Origin: Mytilisepta virgata
Taxonomy: Eukaryota; Mollusca; Bivalvia; Mytilida; Mytilidae
DNA length: 64,000 nucleotides
Assembly (NCBI GenBank): GCA_028015205.1
Contig: CM051514.1
Span: 33,310,150-33,374,149 of the forward strand
Direction of reading: 5' to 3'
Shown piece after piece: positions 1-11,469 of this stretch. Made by a program: the position numbers and the translations under genes. Positions within the stretch are counted from its first letter, which is position 1, and the number at the start of each line of letters is the position of its first letter. The notes beneath the pieces were generated by a model, which was given only the letters and a program-made list of their open reading frames with translations, did no database searches and was not told the origin of the DNA.

Positions 1-1438
1 GTCAACATGACCAAAATCGTTGATTGACCCCTTATAGGAGTTTTTGCCCTTTAAATACGGCATCCAGTGTAAACTATCCTTTAAAGATCTTTTCCTCTCA
101 AACCACTGGGCCAAATGAGACCAAACTTTGGTGGAATGGTCCTTGGGTGGCCCCCTTCCAAAATTATTTCTGGCATGCCGGACTTCCAACCGAGATGGCT
201 GCTGTTACTAAAAATAGAAAAAAAGGGGGGTTGATTTTCAAAAATCTTCTTATATGAAACTACAAGTCCTGTTGCAACCAAAGTTGGCAGTAATAGTTCT
301 TAGGAGGTTCTCTTTCAGAAATATGTCCAATGACCCGGACTGTTAACCAAGATGGCCGCCACAGCCGAACTTAGTTTGACATAGGGCCCTATGGGAAAAT
401 TCATTGAAAAATCTTCTCGTCTTAAACCACTTGACCAATTGGAACCAGATTTGGCAGCAATGGTCCTTAGATGGTCCTCTTACAGAGGTGTGTCCAATGA
501 CCCGGACTGTCAACCAAGATGGCCGCCACAACCGAATTTAGTTTAACATAGGGCCCTATAGGAAAATTCATTGAAAATCTTTTTGTCTGAAACCACTTGA
601 CATATTGGAGCCAGACTTGGTGGCATTGGTCCTTAGGAGGTCTTTTTTCAGAAATGTGTCTGATTTCGTGGACTATGAACCAAGATGGCCGCCACAGCAG
701 AACTTAGTTTAACATAGGACCCTATGGGAAAATCACTCAAAAATCTTCTCGTTTGAAACAACTAAGCCAATTAGAATTAGACTTGGTAGCAATGGTCCTT
801 AGATGGTCCTCTTTCAGAAATTTGTGCGATGACCCGGACTGTCAACCAAGATGGCCGCACAACCGAACTTAGTTTAACATAGGGCCCTATGGAAAATTCA
901 TTGAAAAATCTTCTTGTCTGAAACCACTTGACATATTGGAGCAGGACTTCGTGGCATTGGTCCTAAGGAGGTCACTTTTTTAGAAATGTGTCTGATTTCG
1001 TGGACTGTGAACCAAGATTGCCGCCACAGCAGAACTTAGTTTAACATAGGGCCCTATGGAAAATTTCATTGAAAAATCTTTTTGTCTGAAACCACTTAAC
1101 ATATTGGAGCCAGACTTGGCAGCATTGGTCCTTAGGAGGTCCTCTTTCAGAAATATGTCCGTTCACCAAGATTGCTGCCACACCGACCTTTGTTTAATAT
1201 CTTTTAGTCTGAAACTGCTTAGCCAGTTGGAACAAGACTTAGCAGAAATGGTCCTTAGATGGTTCTCTTTTAGAAACTGGACTGTCAACCAAGATGACTG
1301 CCACAGCTGAAATTAGTTTAACATAGAATCCTATAGAAAAATCAGCCAAATTGACTGCAACACTTAAATTTTTAGGTCTGCTCAAGATGAAAAGTTAAAT
1401 CCAGGTGAGCGATACAGGCTCTTGAGAGCCTCTAGTTT
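1..1438 (+). mobile_element. Family-E modular repeat, copy E1 (left-truncated by window edge)
   Basis: Non-coding repeat made of about seven degenerate modules with a period near 165 bp. Each module carries the same words in order: AAATCTTCTTGTCTGAAACC, TTGGCAGCAATGGTCCTTAG, CAAGATGGCCGCCACAG and TTTAACATAGGGCCCTAT. The right end is the family signature CCAGGTGAGCGATACAGGCT, followed by TTGAGAGCCTCTAGTTT at about 1421-1438, which includes a GGCTC/GAGCC hairpin. The copy lies upstream of the first visible aminopeptidase exon and is probably intronic. Short open frames here are not credible genes: they run through the repeat modules. Confidence 0.8.
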
Positions 1439-1663
1439 GAGGTGTTATGACTTGCTTTATACCTATTGTTGAAGTACTTGTCTTGTACAAATTAGACATA
1501 TTTCTAGGATTAAGTCAACATGTTATTCCTTTAAAACACTCAAATTCTCTATGGCAAGCAATTTGCCCCGTCAGGAATTTTTGTTCTTGTAAAAATATTG
1601 TAAATGGAAGCCTTGAGAAACTTTCATCTTTAAGATGGTAAAATATCGTATATTTTATTTCAG

Positions 1664-4375
1664 AATAAGTCCCGATATAAGATATATAGTATACTGTACA
1701 GCTATCAGAACAGGGGGAGAAAAGGAATGGAACTTTGCCTATAATCAGTATAAACAGACTAGGGTATTTTCAGAAAAAGACAATCTACTAAGATCACTAG
1801 CCTGTTCTGAGGTTCCATGGATACTTCAAAGGTAATTTAGATAATCTACTCAGCCTGTTTGGATTGCCAATGATGATTAGTTCAAAGTTATTTTTGGATA
1901 ATCCCTTTTAATGATCATTCGTCTGTTCTAATATTTTGTGTATAACAAACAGGAACTGTTTCCTTGCTGTGAAAAAAAAAGATGAAATGTGGAATTGAAA
2001 ACCTTGTGATCTAAATTTATTTTTGATCATTTGATTTTTGTAAATTTTTAACACATTTTTTTTTTAACTTTTAATAATTTCAATTTGCAATGAATAACAT
2101 TGTTTAAATGATCTTTCTTTTTATACCCCCCGCAAACAAAGTTTGGGGGGGTATATAGGAATCACCTTGTCCGTCCGTCTGTCTGTCTGTCCTTCTGTCC
2201 GTCTGTCCATATATCTTGTAAGCGCAACTCCTCCTAGACCGCTCAATGGATTTCAACGAAACTTTACAGAAAGGAAGTACATCATCCAAAGATGTGCATG
2301 AAGAAAAATCTGCTTTCCGATATCACACAAGGGAGATAATTGGACTTCAAAGCGGGGGGTATGCTCACAGTACATCTAGTTTCTTTTTAAATATATTTAG
2401 GTTGTTGCAGTACGCCATCACTCCAGAAGAAATCAGAAAACAAGACACAGGGAATGTATTATTACAGGTGGCTGCCAACAAAGTGGGACGGCCAATAGTT
2501 TGGTCATTTGTACAGTCCAAATGGGATTATATACACGACGAGTAAGATCTATACATGTGTGCAGCCTTTGAAAAATAAACATGTTGCAATTTTTAAAACG
2601 TCCTCATAAGCTTTAGTTCTCATTTTTAGTAAAAGTTTGTATTGGTATTATATTACTGTTCTCACACACAATGCATTTTATGTGGTGTTGTAGACAAAAT
2701 GTGTGATTTATGTGACAGAATTAATTCATTTATAGTTTTTGCTGATGTTTACGTCTGTTAATGCAAAACAATTATGAAACATTTTTTAAAAAAAAATTTT
2801 TTAATTCGCAATAATCTTCTTTACTTCAGATATCTTGCTGGTTATTGGAATGGTGGAGGTGTAATAGAAGAAGTCACCAGTGTATTTAATATGGAGTTCG
2901 AATTACAACAGGTACATGTAAAGTTCTAAATGCAAAATACCAAAGTAGTATTCCTTTATTTATAGTTTCCCTTACCTGGACTGGCTAAACTATATAGGTC
3001 CATTTTTGCCTTACATGGACTTTGGCTAAACTGTCTAGGTCCATTTTTTGCCTTACATGGACTTTGGCTAAACTGTCTAGGTCCATTTTTTGCCTTACCT
3101 GGACTTTGGCTAAACTGTCTAGGTCTATTGGGTTCTGTTGGTTTCATTTTTTTGGTGTTTATTTTTTGATTTCCAGAGTTTTGGTCACAAGTGTACCAGT
3201 CAAAGGTTAAGCCTGAAATTTTCATTGAACAGAAGGAGGATGATAGCTGCATTCATTTTATTTTCTTAGACTCTGAATACAAACTATAAAGTATGTTTCT
3301 TCATGAGAAAGATCATCTTAACAATTTATTCTTTCAGAAGTTTGTTCAATTTACTTTCAATAATAAAAAAAATGTAAATTTGCATTCATCATTTTTCATG
3401 ATTCTACAAAGATGACCAGTTGATTATGAAATTTATCAGCTCAAGGCAGTTTAAAGATAATATAATTTTAAATCGAAGGTTGATAAATTTCATAACGCGT
3501 CAAGAATTTTAGAATATTTTTCTCTAATAACCATGTAAAACACCTAGAGGTCTTCCAAATGTTTTTTGGGTGGTGATATCAAAATTTATCAAACTGGTCA
3601 AGAGCTGTATAAATACACACAGAATTAGAGAAAAAAGCAATATCTGTAACCTTTAGTAGACCCTACTACCAAATTTCTTATTCTAAAGTTTAACCTTTTA
3701 CTTAAACCTGCTTTTAACGGCCACAATTGGGACAAAAGTAAAGTGACCGCATAAGACAGGTGACCGTTTAATCAAGGTTTACACTGAGCGACAAATCCGG
3801 CTTTTGCTTTCCGGTCCGAAACGACCGAAATATTATCATTGTCTAACATACAAAACATGGCGGTTCGACTGAGGTGAAACGATGTTTTTTTTCCACAATC
3901 GACCGTAAATGAATGATGAGATTGATAATTTGAATGATAATTAAGCTCCGTCATTAATTAAAGATGATTTGAAAGTCAATCAACAATGATTTTAACATAT
4001 ATAGAAAGGTAAATTACCGCTTAATTTAGGTAAATTTCAAGCTTGGATACCATTTTTTGTGACCGCTGGCCGCGTAAGACAGGTAACACGTTAAACTCTT
4101 TGGGCAGACTCCAGGACGACCGCTGAAGGCAGGTGGCTGCTTAATTAAGTTGACCGTTAGGGCAAGTTTGACTGTATAGGTATTTCACTAGCAAACAGCA
4201 TTTTCACTAGTGTATTTGTACATTACAGTTAATGGACTTTGGTACAAGTATTAAAGATCTCCACAGAGCTAAGACATCTTTTGACCAAGCTATAGAGACA
4301 GTTCAAGCTAATATCAGATGGGTAAAAAACAGCATGGCAACAGTTGATAGATGGTTGTTAAAAATGACTGCATGA
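1664..4375 (+). CDS. M1-family aminopeptidase (ERAP/aminopeptidase N-like), last four coding exons
   Basis: Exons are 1664-1831, 2401-2541, 2830-2911 and 4229-4375, the last ending in TGA. All have AG acceptors and GT donors, and phases join exactly (split codons after exons 1 and 2, none after exon 3), giving 178 residues. The product matches the C-terminal helical (ERAP1_C-type) domain of gluzincin aminopeptidases, which remove N-terminal residues from peptides. Recognised words include PDIRYIVYCTAIRTGGEKEW, SEKDNLLRSLACSEVPWIL, VGRPIVWSFVQSKWDYI and QAIETVQANIRWV near the C-terminus. The zinc-binding HEXXH and GXMEN motifs lie in upstream exons outside the window, so activity cannot be judged. 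The chain ends shortly after DRWLLKMTA, a normal end for the family. Introns hold repeats, including element G1. Family assignment is firm; the exact paralogue is not. Confidence 0.85.
2123..2379 (+). mobile_element. Hairpin-headed short repeat G1 in an aminopeptidase intron
   Basis: It opens with a hairpin at 2123-2154 (ATACCCCCC ... GGGGGGTAT), followed by a GTCCGTC/GTCTGTC-rich stretch at 2168-2212. A block beginning AACTCCTCCTAGACCGCTCA follows, and it ends GGGGGGTATGCTCACAGTAC-ATCTAG at 2379 before TTTC. The same design recurs in other families in this window. The end lies only 21 bases before the acceptor of aminopeptidase exon 2401-2541. Open frames across it are not genes. Confidence 0.7.
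2975..3130 (+). repeat. 42-bp tandem repeat, about 3.5 copies
   Basis: Unit TGGACTTTGGCTAAACTGTC + TAGGTCCATTTTTTGCCTTACA repeats at about 2976, 3015, 3057 and 3100, the first copy slightly shortened. It is intronic (aminopeptidase intron 2912-4228). The small open frames on both strands arise only from the repetition. Confidence 0.85.
3700..4180. repeat. Degenerate interspersed repeat in aminopeptidase last intron
   Basis: Phrases of the type GTGACCGCATAAGACAGGTG and GACCGCTGAAGGCAGGTGGC recur at about 3744, 4062 and 4118. The stretch ends in GCAAGTTTGACTGTATAGG. I recognise the style from other bivalve genomes but cannot name the family. No coding potential seen. Confidence 0.5.
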
Positions 4376-5989
4376 ATTTTTTTCTATGATCTTTTGAAAT
4401 TTGTGTGTATTGTACATAGCTATTAATTTGCTAAACAAAAAATTTATGAATTTTTGATACTGTTTATATTATAGATAAGGGTAATAATTAAAAAGTTTAC
4501 AAAATATAAATTGAGAAATTATTATTTATTATGGGTGAAAGTATTCTGAAATATTCAGGGTGTAGCTTGTCTTTTTCTAAAGGTGAGGCAAATATTTCCT
4601 TCCCTTACCAAAAAGACACGGATAAAGAATTTAAACCAAATTAATGAAAATACATGTACAGTTTGCTGCAATCTAATTAAAATTATATCTACTAATTGCT
4701 CCTTTCAGTCTCTGCATGTAGATCTAACAACAATCCATTTTATTGTTTGTTCTGATGACCTATTGATAATCCTCAAGTTTTATCCTTAGGCCAATGCCTT
4801 CAAAATCATGAAGGCTGAAATCTGATTGGCTGATTCAAAAGGTCATAAAACAGAAAGTAAAATTGAGTGTTGTTAGATCTACATGCAGTGACTGTTAGGA
4901 GCTTACTGTAAATTTGAAATGATATTAGCATGAATTCAGATTATTTAGCTCACCTTGTATGATCTAATGTGATCGTGAGACATATGGTCATTTTATAATG
5001 GTTTTTGCTTTACTAATAATGCATTTTTCTGAGAATATTACGTAAACCACAACTTGTTTTCATTGCACGAATAAATAAGCAAATATTTATAGTTTTCTTC
5101 TTCTGGAGATATCATCCTAAAAGTCTTTCAAAAGAGGCATTAATAGATTCAAAAATAATTTTTATTCATTGTTCATTCAGTAAACATTCTGATAAATCAA
5201 CCTATCTACCTAAAATGCAGGCACAAATTAATCAGTATAGATGACATTAAAACCTTTCTTTTCATTCGGATTTGGAAATTTTGTAGGAAAAAGATAATGC
5301 AAAAAGGTGCCATTTTGTGCAAAAATTTTCTGTATTCAATTGACTCTCCTTATCTCAAAGTGGAAGGGACCAACAAAAATAGTTTGAGATAACGAGATTC
5401 AACTGTATTCTGTATCAAGAGGAAATATAGTGCAAAGTTTAATATAGGGACCAAAACATTGCGTTGAGATAAAAGGGTTTGAGATAATGGATTCAACTGT
5501 ATTTTCGGCCATTCGTTTTATTTTGTCCAATTAAGTATACTCATTTCATTATCTGGGGCCTAATCTAAAAACATCCATAGAGAAATTATCTGGGGCCTAT
5601 CTAAAAACATCCATGGAGAAATTATGAGCAATTTCCATTAAAACCAGCTATTACATAAATTTTACCATTCTAGATCTTTTATAAAAAATACTTCTCCAGC
5701 TTATTAAATGGGAAGCGTAGGCTGCTACAGGGAGAAGAATGTGCTCAAACAGACCTGATATCCCAATTTGGCTCAGGAGTTGGGTAGGCATGAATCTTGG
5801 GGGGGGGGGGGGGGGCAACTCAATGATATTTAGATACGGGACGTGTGGCAAATTCGGGTCAAGATTTTATAAAAATGGCGGATATTTCGGGTTGGGATTT
5901 TTTTACACTCTGGAGAATTCTGGTCAGGATTTAAAAAAAATGAATTTTCTTTGATATCATAACAAATGTTTCAATATATTTGTTTGTTT
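4376..5989. other. AT-rich region downstream of the aminopeptidase gene
   Basis: No exon-like sequence was found. It contains a repeated phrase about gagataacgagattcaactg at 5385-5405 and 5484-5505 (probably an old MITE relic), a duplicated ATTATCTGGGGCCTA at about 5551 and 5587, and a run of 17 G at 5799-5815. Confidence 0.5.
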
Positions 5990-6115
5990 GTTTAGTTGGG
6001 GTTTAACGCCGTTTTCAGCACATTTGGCTGTTTCGCGGCGGCCAGTTTTTATAGGTGGAGGAAGCCGGAGTACCCGGAGAGAACCACCGACCTTCGGTAG
6101 GAAAATTGGCAATGT
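5990..6115 (+). repeat. Mollusc interspersed repeat (GGAGTACCCGGAGAGAACCA type)
   Basis: Begins with a (TTTG)n stretch, then GGGGTTTAACGCCGTTTTCA, and ends in GTGGAGGAAGCCGGAGTACC-CGGAGAGAACCACCGACC. I recognise this word string as widespread in molluscs. Whether it is a SINE part or another class is not decidable here. Not coding. Confidence 0.6.
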
Positions 6116-6288
6116 TTCAATATATAAATGTTAAATGTATAAATATGTCTCATCATGATAACTGACTCTTATTATTTTTGGGTATGTAAATTAACTTTCC
6201 CGGATATTTTCGGGTCACAAATTTGATATAACGTGGATAATTTCTGGTAGGGGTTTCAAGTTGCACTCCCCTGTCATAAAATGGTCAA

Positions 6289-9200
6289 TTATTAGTCCGC
6301 AACAGGGAACTATCACGGTATCAAAAGAATTACTGGAACACAGAGGTCAAAGCAAGGAGTGTTTAGTATTAGAAAATGTTTATTAGTCAGCAACCTCAGT
6401 ATGTTTTTTCTATACAAAAATCGAGACACTAATTTTAGTATTTGTTTACCTGTGATTAGTTTCAAAAACTAATCACCGGTAAATAGTGACCGATGATTAG
6501 TACTGGAAACTATTGAACGGTAAAGTGTTTCTGTATAATAAAACACTTATTGACTGCATATTCGGGGAATAGTAAGTTTATTGTCCCCTCGATACAACTA
6601 TTGCCCCTTGGCTACGCCTCGGGGCAGTAGTTGGTATCTCGGGAACAATAAACTTACTATTCCCCACGTACCCAATCAATAAGTATATACTATCAAAAGA
6701 ACTACTGGAACACAGAGGTCAAAACCAGGGGTGTTTAGTATTAGAGAATGTTGATTAGTTAGCAACAGGGACTATCAGAGTATCAAAGAACTACTGGAAC
6801 ACAGAGGTCAAAACCAGGGGTGTTTAGTATTAGAGAATGTTGATTAGTCAGCAACAGGGACTATCAGAGTAGCAAAAGAACTACTGGAACACAGAGGTCA
6901 AAGCCAAGGGTGTTTAGTATTAGAGAATGTTGATTAGTCAGCAACAGGGACTATCAGAGTAGCAAAAGAACTACTGGAACACAGAGGTCAAAACCAGGGG
7001 TATTTAGTATTAGAGAATGTTAATTAGTCAGCAACAGGGACTATCAGAGTATCAAAGAACTACTGGAACACAGAGGTAAAAGCCAGGGTTGTTTAGGATT
7101 AGAAAATGTTAATTAGTCAGCAACAGGGACTATCAGAGTAGGAAAAGAACTACAGGAACACAGAGATCAAAGCCAGGGGTGTTTAGGATTAGAGAATGTT
7201 AATTAGTCAGCAACAGGGACTATCAGAGTAGGAAAAGAACTACTGGAACACAGAGATCAAAGCCAGGGGTGTTTAGGATTAGAGAATGTTAATTAGTCAG
7301 CAACAGGGACTATCAGAGTAGCAAAAGAACTACTGGAACACAGAGGTAAAAGCCAGGGGTGTTTAGGATTAGAGAATGTTAATTAGTCAGCAACAGGGAC
7401 TATCAGAGTAGGAAAAGAACTACTGGAACACAGAGATCAAAGCCAGGGGTGTTTAGGATTAGAGAATGTTAATTAGTCAGCAACAGGGACTATCAGAGTA
7501 GGAAAAGAACTACAGGAACACAGAGATCAAAGCCAGGGGTGTTTAGGATTAGAGAATGTTAATTAGTCAGCAACAGGGACTATCAGAGTAGGAAAAGAAC
7601 TACTGGAACACAGAGATCAAAGCCAGGGGTGTTTAGGATTAGAGAATGTTAATTAGTCAGCAACATGGACTATCAGAGTAGCAAAAGAACTACTGGAACA
7701 CAGAGGTCAAAGCCAGGGGTGTTTAGGATTAGGGAATGTTAATTAGTCAGCAACAGGGACTATCAGAGTAGCAAAAGAACTACTGGAACACAGAGATCAA
7801 AGCCAGGGGTGTTTAGGATTAGAGAATGTTAATTAGTCAGCAACAGGGACTATCAGAGTAGGAAAAGAACTACTGGAACACAGAGATCAAAGCCAGGGGT
7901 GTTTAGGATTAGAGAATGTTAATTAGTCAGCAACAGGGACTATCAGAGTAGCAAAAGAACTACTGGAACACAGAGGTAAAAGCCAGGGGTGTTTAGGATT
8001 AGAGAATGTTAATTAGTCAGCAACAGGGACTATCAGAGTAGGAAAAGAACTACTGGAACACAGAGATCAAAGCCAGGGGTGTTTAGGATTAGAGAATGTT
8101 AATTAGTCAGCAACAGGGACTATCAGAGTAGCAAAAGAACTACTGGAACACAGAGATCAAAGCCAGGGGTGTTTAGGATTAGAGAATGTTAATTAGTCAG
8201 CAACAGGGACTATCAGAGTAGCAAAAGAACTGCTGGAACACAGAGGTCAAAGCCAAGGGTGTTTAGTATTAGAGAATGTTAATTAGTCAGCAACAGGGAC
8301 TATCAGAGTAGCAAAAGAACTGCTGGAACACAGAGGTCAAAGCCAAGGGTGTTTAGTATTAGAGAATGTTAATTAGTCAGCAACAGGGACTGTCAGAGTA
8401 GCAAAAGAACTACTGGAACACAGAGGTAAAAGCCAGGGGTGTTTAGGATTAGAGAATGTTAATTAGTCAGCAACAGGGACTATCAGAGTAGGAAAAGAAC
8501 TACTGGAACACAGAGATCAAAGCCAGGGGTGTTTAGGATTAGAGAATGTTAATTAGTCAGCAACAGGGACTATCAGAGTAGGAAAAGAACTACTGGAACA
8601 CAGAGATCAAAGCCAGGGGTGTTTAGGATTAGAGAATGTTAATTAGTCAGCAACAGGGACTATCAGAGTAGGAAAAGAACTACTGGAACACAGAGATCAA
8701 AGCCAAGGGTGTTTAGTATTAGCGAATGTTGATTAGTCAGCAACAGGGACTATCAGAGTAGCAAAAGAACTACTGGAACACAGAGGTCAAAGCCAAGGGT
8801 GTTTAGTATTAGAGAATGTTAATTAGTCAGCAACAGGGACTATCAGAGTAGCAAAAGAACTACCGGAACACAGAGGTAAAAGCCAGGGTGTTTAGTATTA
8901 GAGAATGTTGATTAGTTAGCAACAGGGACTATCAGAGTATCAAAGAACTACTGGAACACAGAGGTCAAAACCAGGGGTGTTTAGTATTAGAGAATGTTGA
9001 TTAGTCAGCAACAGGGACTATCAGAGTATCAAAGAACTACTGGAACACAGAGGTCAAAACCAGGGGTGTTTAGGATTAGAGAATGTTAATTAGTCAGCAA
9101 CAGGGACTATCAGAGTAGGAAAAGAACTACCGGAACACAGAGGTAAAAGCCAGGGGTGTTTAGGATTAGAGAATGTTGATTAGTCAGCAACAGGGACTAT

Positions 9201-9345
9201 CAGAGTAGCAAAAGAACTACTGGAACACAGAGGTAAAAGCCAGGGGTGTTTAGGATTAGAGAATGTTTATTAGTCGGCAACAGAGAACTATCAGGGTATC
9301 AAAAGGATTACTGGAACACAGAAGTCAAAGCAGGTGGTTTTTAGT
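6289..9345 (+). repeat. 90-bp satellite array, about 34 monomers
   Basis: Monomer: ATTAGTCAGCAACAGGGACT-ATCAGAGTAGGAAAAGAACT-ACTGGAACACAGAGATCAAA-GCCAGGGGTGTTTAGGATTA-GAGAATGTTA. From about 7112 to 8822 successive monomers step by exactly 90 bases. Outer monomers are more divergent and often 89 bases, as expected for array edges. Diagnostic variants (GGAAAAG or GCAAAAG; GATCAA, GGTCAA or GGTAAA; GGATT or GTATT) recur in short runs, which suggests local duplication of blocks rather than one fixed higher-order unit. The array is broken at about 6397-6690 by inserted palindromic DNA. No open frame crosses it. Confidence 0.97.
6397..6690. mobile_element. Palindromic MITE-like insertion in the satellite
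   Basis: Satellite sequence stops after ATTAGTCAGCAAC (about 6396) and resumes at CTATCAAAAGAACTACTGG (about 6690). The right part, 6544-6689, is one long inverted repeat: GGGGAATAGTAAGTTTATTG at about 6564 is mirrored by CAATAAACTTACTATTCCCC at about 6645. The loop holds GGCTACGCCTCGGGGC. The left part, 6401-6540, has its own inverted words (TGATTAGTTT / AAACTAATCA), so two elements may be stacked. No coding capacity. Confidence 0.75.
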
Positions 9346-11230
9346 GACATAAAAATCGTTTGTAATATTCATACTTTTAGATTTATATAGAAACAGTGTG
9401 TTTCAAACTATTCTGTAATATGTGATATTGCATGGTGAAAGATACAAACAATTATCTGAATTCATGTCCTTTATTGTTCATTTACATACAGGTATGGGGA
9501 TGTTGTATGATTTACACCATAAAACAAACAAATCTTTAGGTATCTATAGTTATGTTGTGACCCTTGCACTTGAATGTTGCCCCGATTGAATTGTCTAATC
9601 TTGATACATATGGAAAATATCTAAGGTCTAAATTTCACATCTTAATCTGTATGTAATAAAGGTCAACATGGTTCACACATTATAAAACAAATCTTGCACT
9701 TTTCATCGTCATATTTGATGCCTACTTTTCATGGTCATATTTGATGCCAAGTCACTCAAGCCTAAAATTGTGTTCCAGGTCACATGACAGGTTTCAGGCT
9801 CGTATGCACCCAGCAAGAAGTAATTATAGACCAAAGATGGTTGGTATATATATTACATTTGCTGAGAAATCGATTTATTTGTGAAAATGTGATGAGAGTG
9901 ACTCAAGCATAAAATTGAGGTCAAGGTCAGGTGACAGATATCAGACTGACGTACTTACTAAAGAGTATCCACAGACCATATCTGGGGTATATTTATTGCA
10001 ACCACAGAAAAATTGACATGTGACACAAGCCACTCGAGTATGAAAATTCAGGTCATGGTCTCAGACGGGCATGTACCAACTAAGAACTAACTATAGACCA
10101 AATATCATGAATATGGTGGGTCTAGGTATCAGGTTGCTTAGAAATGGGCTTAATTGCAAAAACGCATTGCAAGTCACTAAAGCATGAAACAGGTGACGGG
10201 TGCCAGACTGACGTATACCAACTAACACTTCTATAGACCAGATAAGGTCGCTTTAGGTATTACAGTTGATGATAAACATCTGCGAAAATTTGACACAAAT
10301 TGAAGTCAATGAAACATGAAAACAAGGACAAGGTTTCAGAGACGTATACGACTGCAAGTTTATATCATATGATATCGGTGAATATAAACTAGGTATTAAT
10401 GCCTTAAGTTGAGCGAGTTTACGACGGGAAGTAAAGGTTACATGTCTCGAGCTACATGTAGATCTCGTATTATTGACATGTATGTAGCAAGTTGTGAATA
10501 AAAGCTTGCACTTGCTTTTCAACTGTTATCTCTAAAACAGTGGGTTTATGTTTGTTTAGATATTGACGTTTCGTTTTCATTATGCAAAGTTGCATTTATA
10601 TGTAGGCAACAAATATGTCACATTTACATAATAGGCAATGTTTGTTACTGTCGACTGAAAAAGTCGATATAAAAAAGTTATAAGCTCTATGCAGCATGAT
10701 GAATTGTCTGCTCATTTAGGGTCTTCAAGTTGCATAACAAACTTACGGTTTTGATGCGAAATCAAAATATGAAAAGAATAAGTTTCTTATAAAAAATAAA
10801 ACCTTTTGTAAAAAACAAAGGATTTCGATTTTATAGGTCTGATATAAATGCAGGAAAAAACCTAAGAACAAATACAGAAATATGATAAATGTTTTAATAT
10901 ATATTTCTTCTATGTATTTCGTAGAATCCTAATACCAAGAGGCATAGTATAAACAGTATAGTCTGTAACTCACGTATCAACAACATCGTGAGATTCCAAT
11001 ATGGAATAATCGTTTTCTTCTCTTATGACTTTTCCAGAATTGAATATCAAATTTTGAAGGCTTCATAGGGAAAACGCAAAATCGATAGCAATGCATTTCC
11101 ATATACACGTTTCTGTAGTATTGAAAATAGTGTTATAGGATATTAAGTACCTTTCTGTGGACATTAAACATTTTTTGTCAATCATGAGTTGGTGCCTTAG
11201 TGACAAAGCCATATATATTAAGACTATAGG
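9346..11230. other. Intergenic region with a degenerate 130-150 bp repeat
   Basis: Between about 9740 and 10400 a loose unit recurs: AAGTCACTCAAGC, then AGGTCA(A/C)(G/A)TG-ACAG, CAGACTGACGTA and ACTATAGACCA, about four times. No exon of either neighbouring gene was recognised. The 89-residue open frame on the minus strand at 10253-10522 crosses this repeat and shows no known family. Confidence 0.5.
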
Positions 11231-11236
11231 TTTTAT
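11231..11236 (-). terminator. Possible polyadenylation signal of the UBC-domain gene
   Basis: Read on the minus strand this is AATAAA, about 235 bases after the stop codon at 11470. The interval is AT-rich and non-coding. Several near-matches exist, so the exact site is uncertain. Confidence 0.35.
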
Positions 11237-11469
11237 TATATATAATAAATGCTATTAGACAAAAATTAAATAAAAATCTGGAGTAATTCCTATACTCTTC
11301 ACTATATTTCCAGGATTAAAAAAAAACAACCTAAAGGTTTTTGTTCATGACACTGTGTACCAATTGAAAAACATGAAAGAATTTTAAAATGTCTACGTCA
11401 TTAGTTGTATTAACTGTCAAATGTTTTAAAACCAAAAAAAAAAACAACATTGGGTCCAGAACATTAGTA

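Noticed and set aside
24..257. Open frame of 77 codons at the start of the window
   Set aside because: It lies wholly in family-E modules and recurs with changes at 25234; no conserved protein.
5799..5815. G17 run (and C16 at 15293-15308) as structural signals
   Set aside because: Single homopolymers without neighbouring G-tracts; length may also be affected by sequencing error.
6289..9345. Possible CRISPR-like array because of regular spacing
   Set aside because: There are no variable spacers; the whole 90-bp unit repeats, so it is a satellite.
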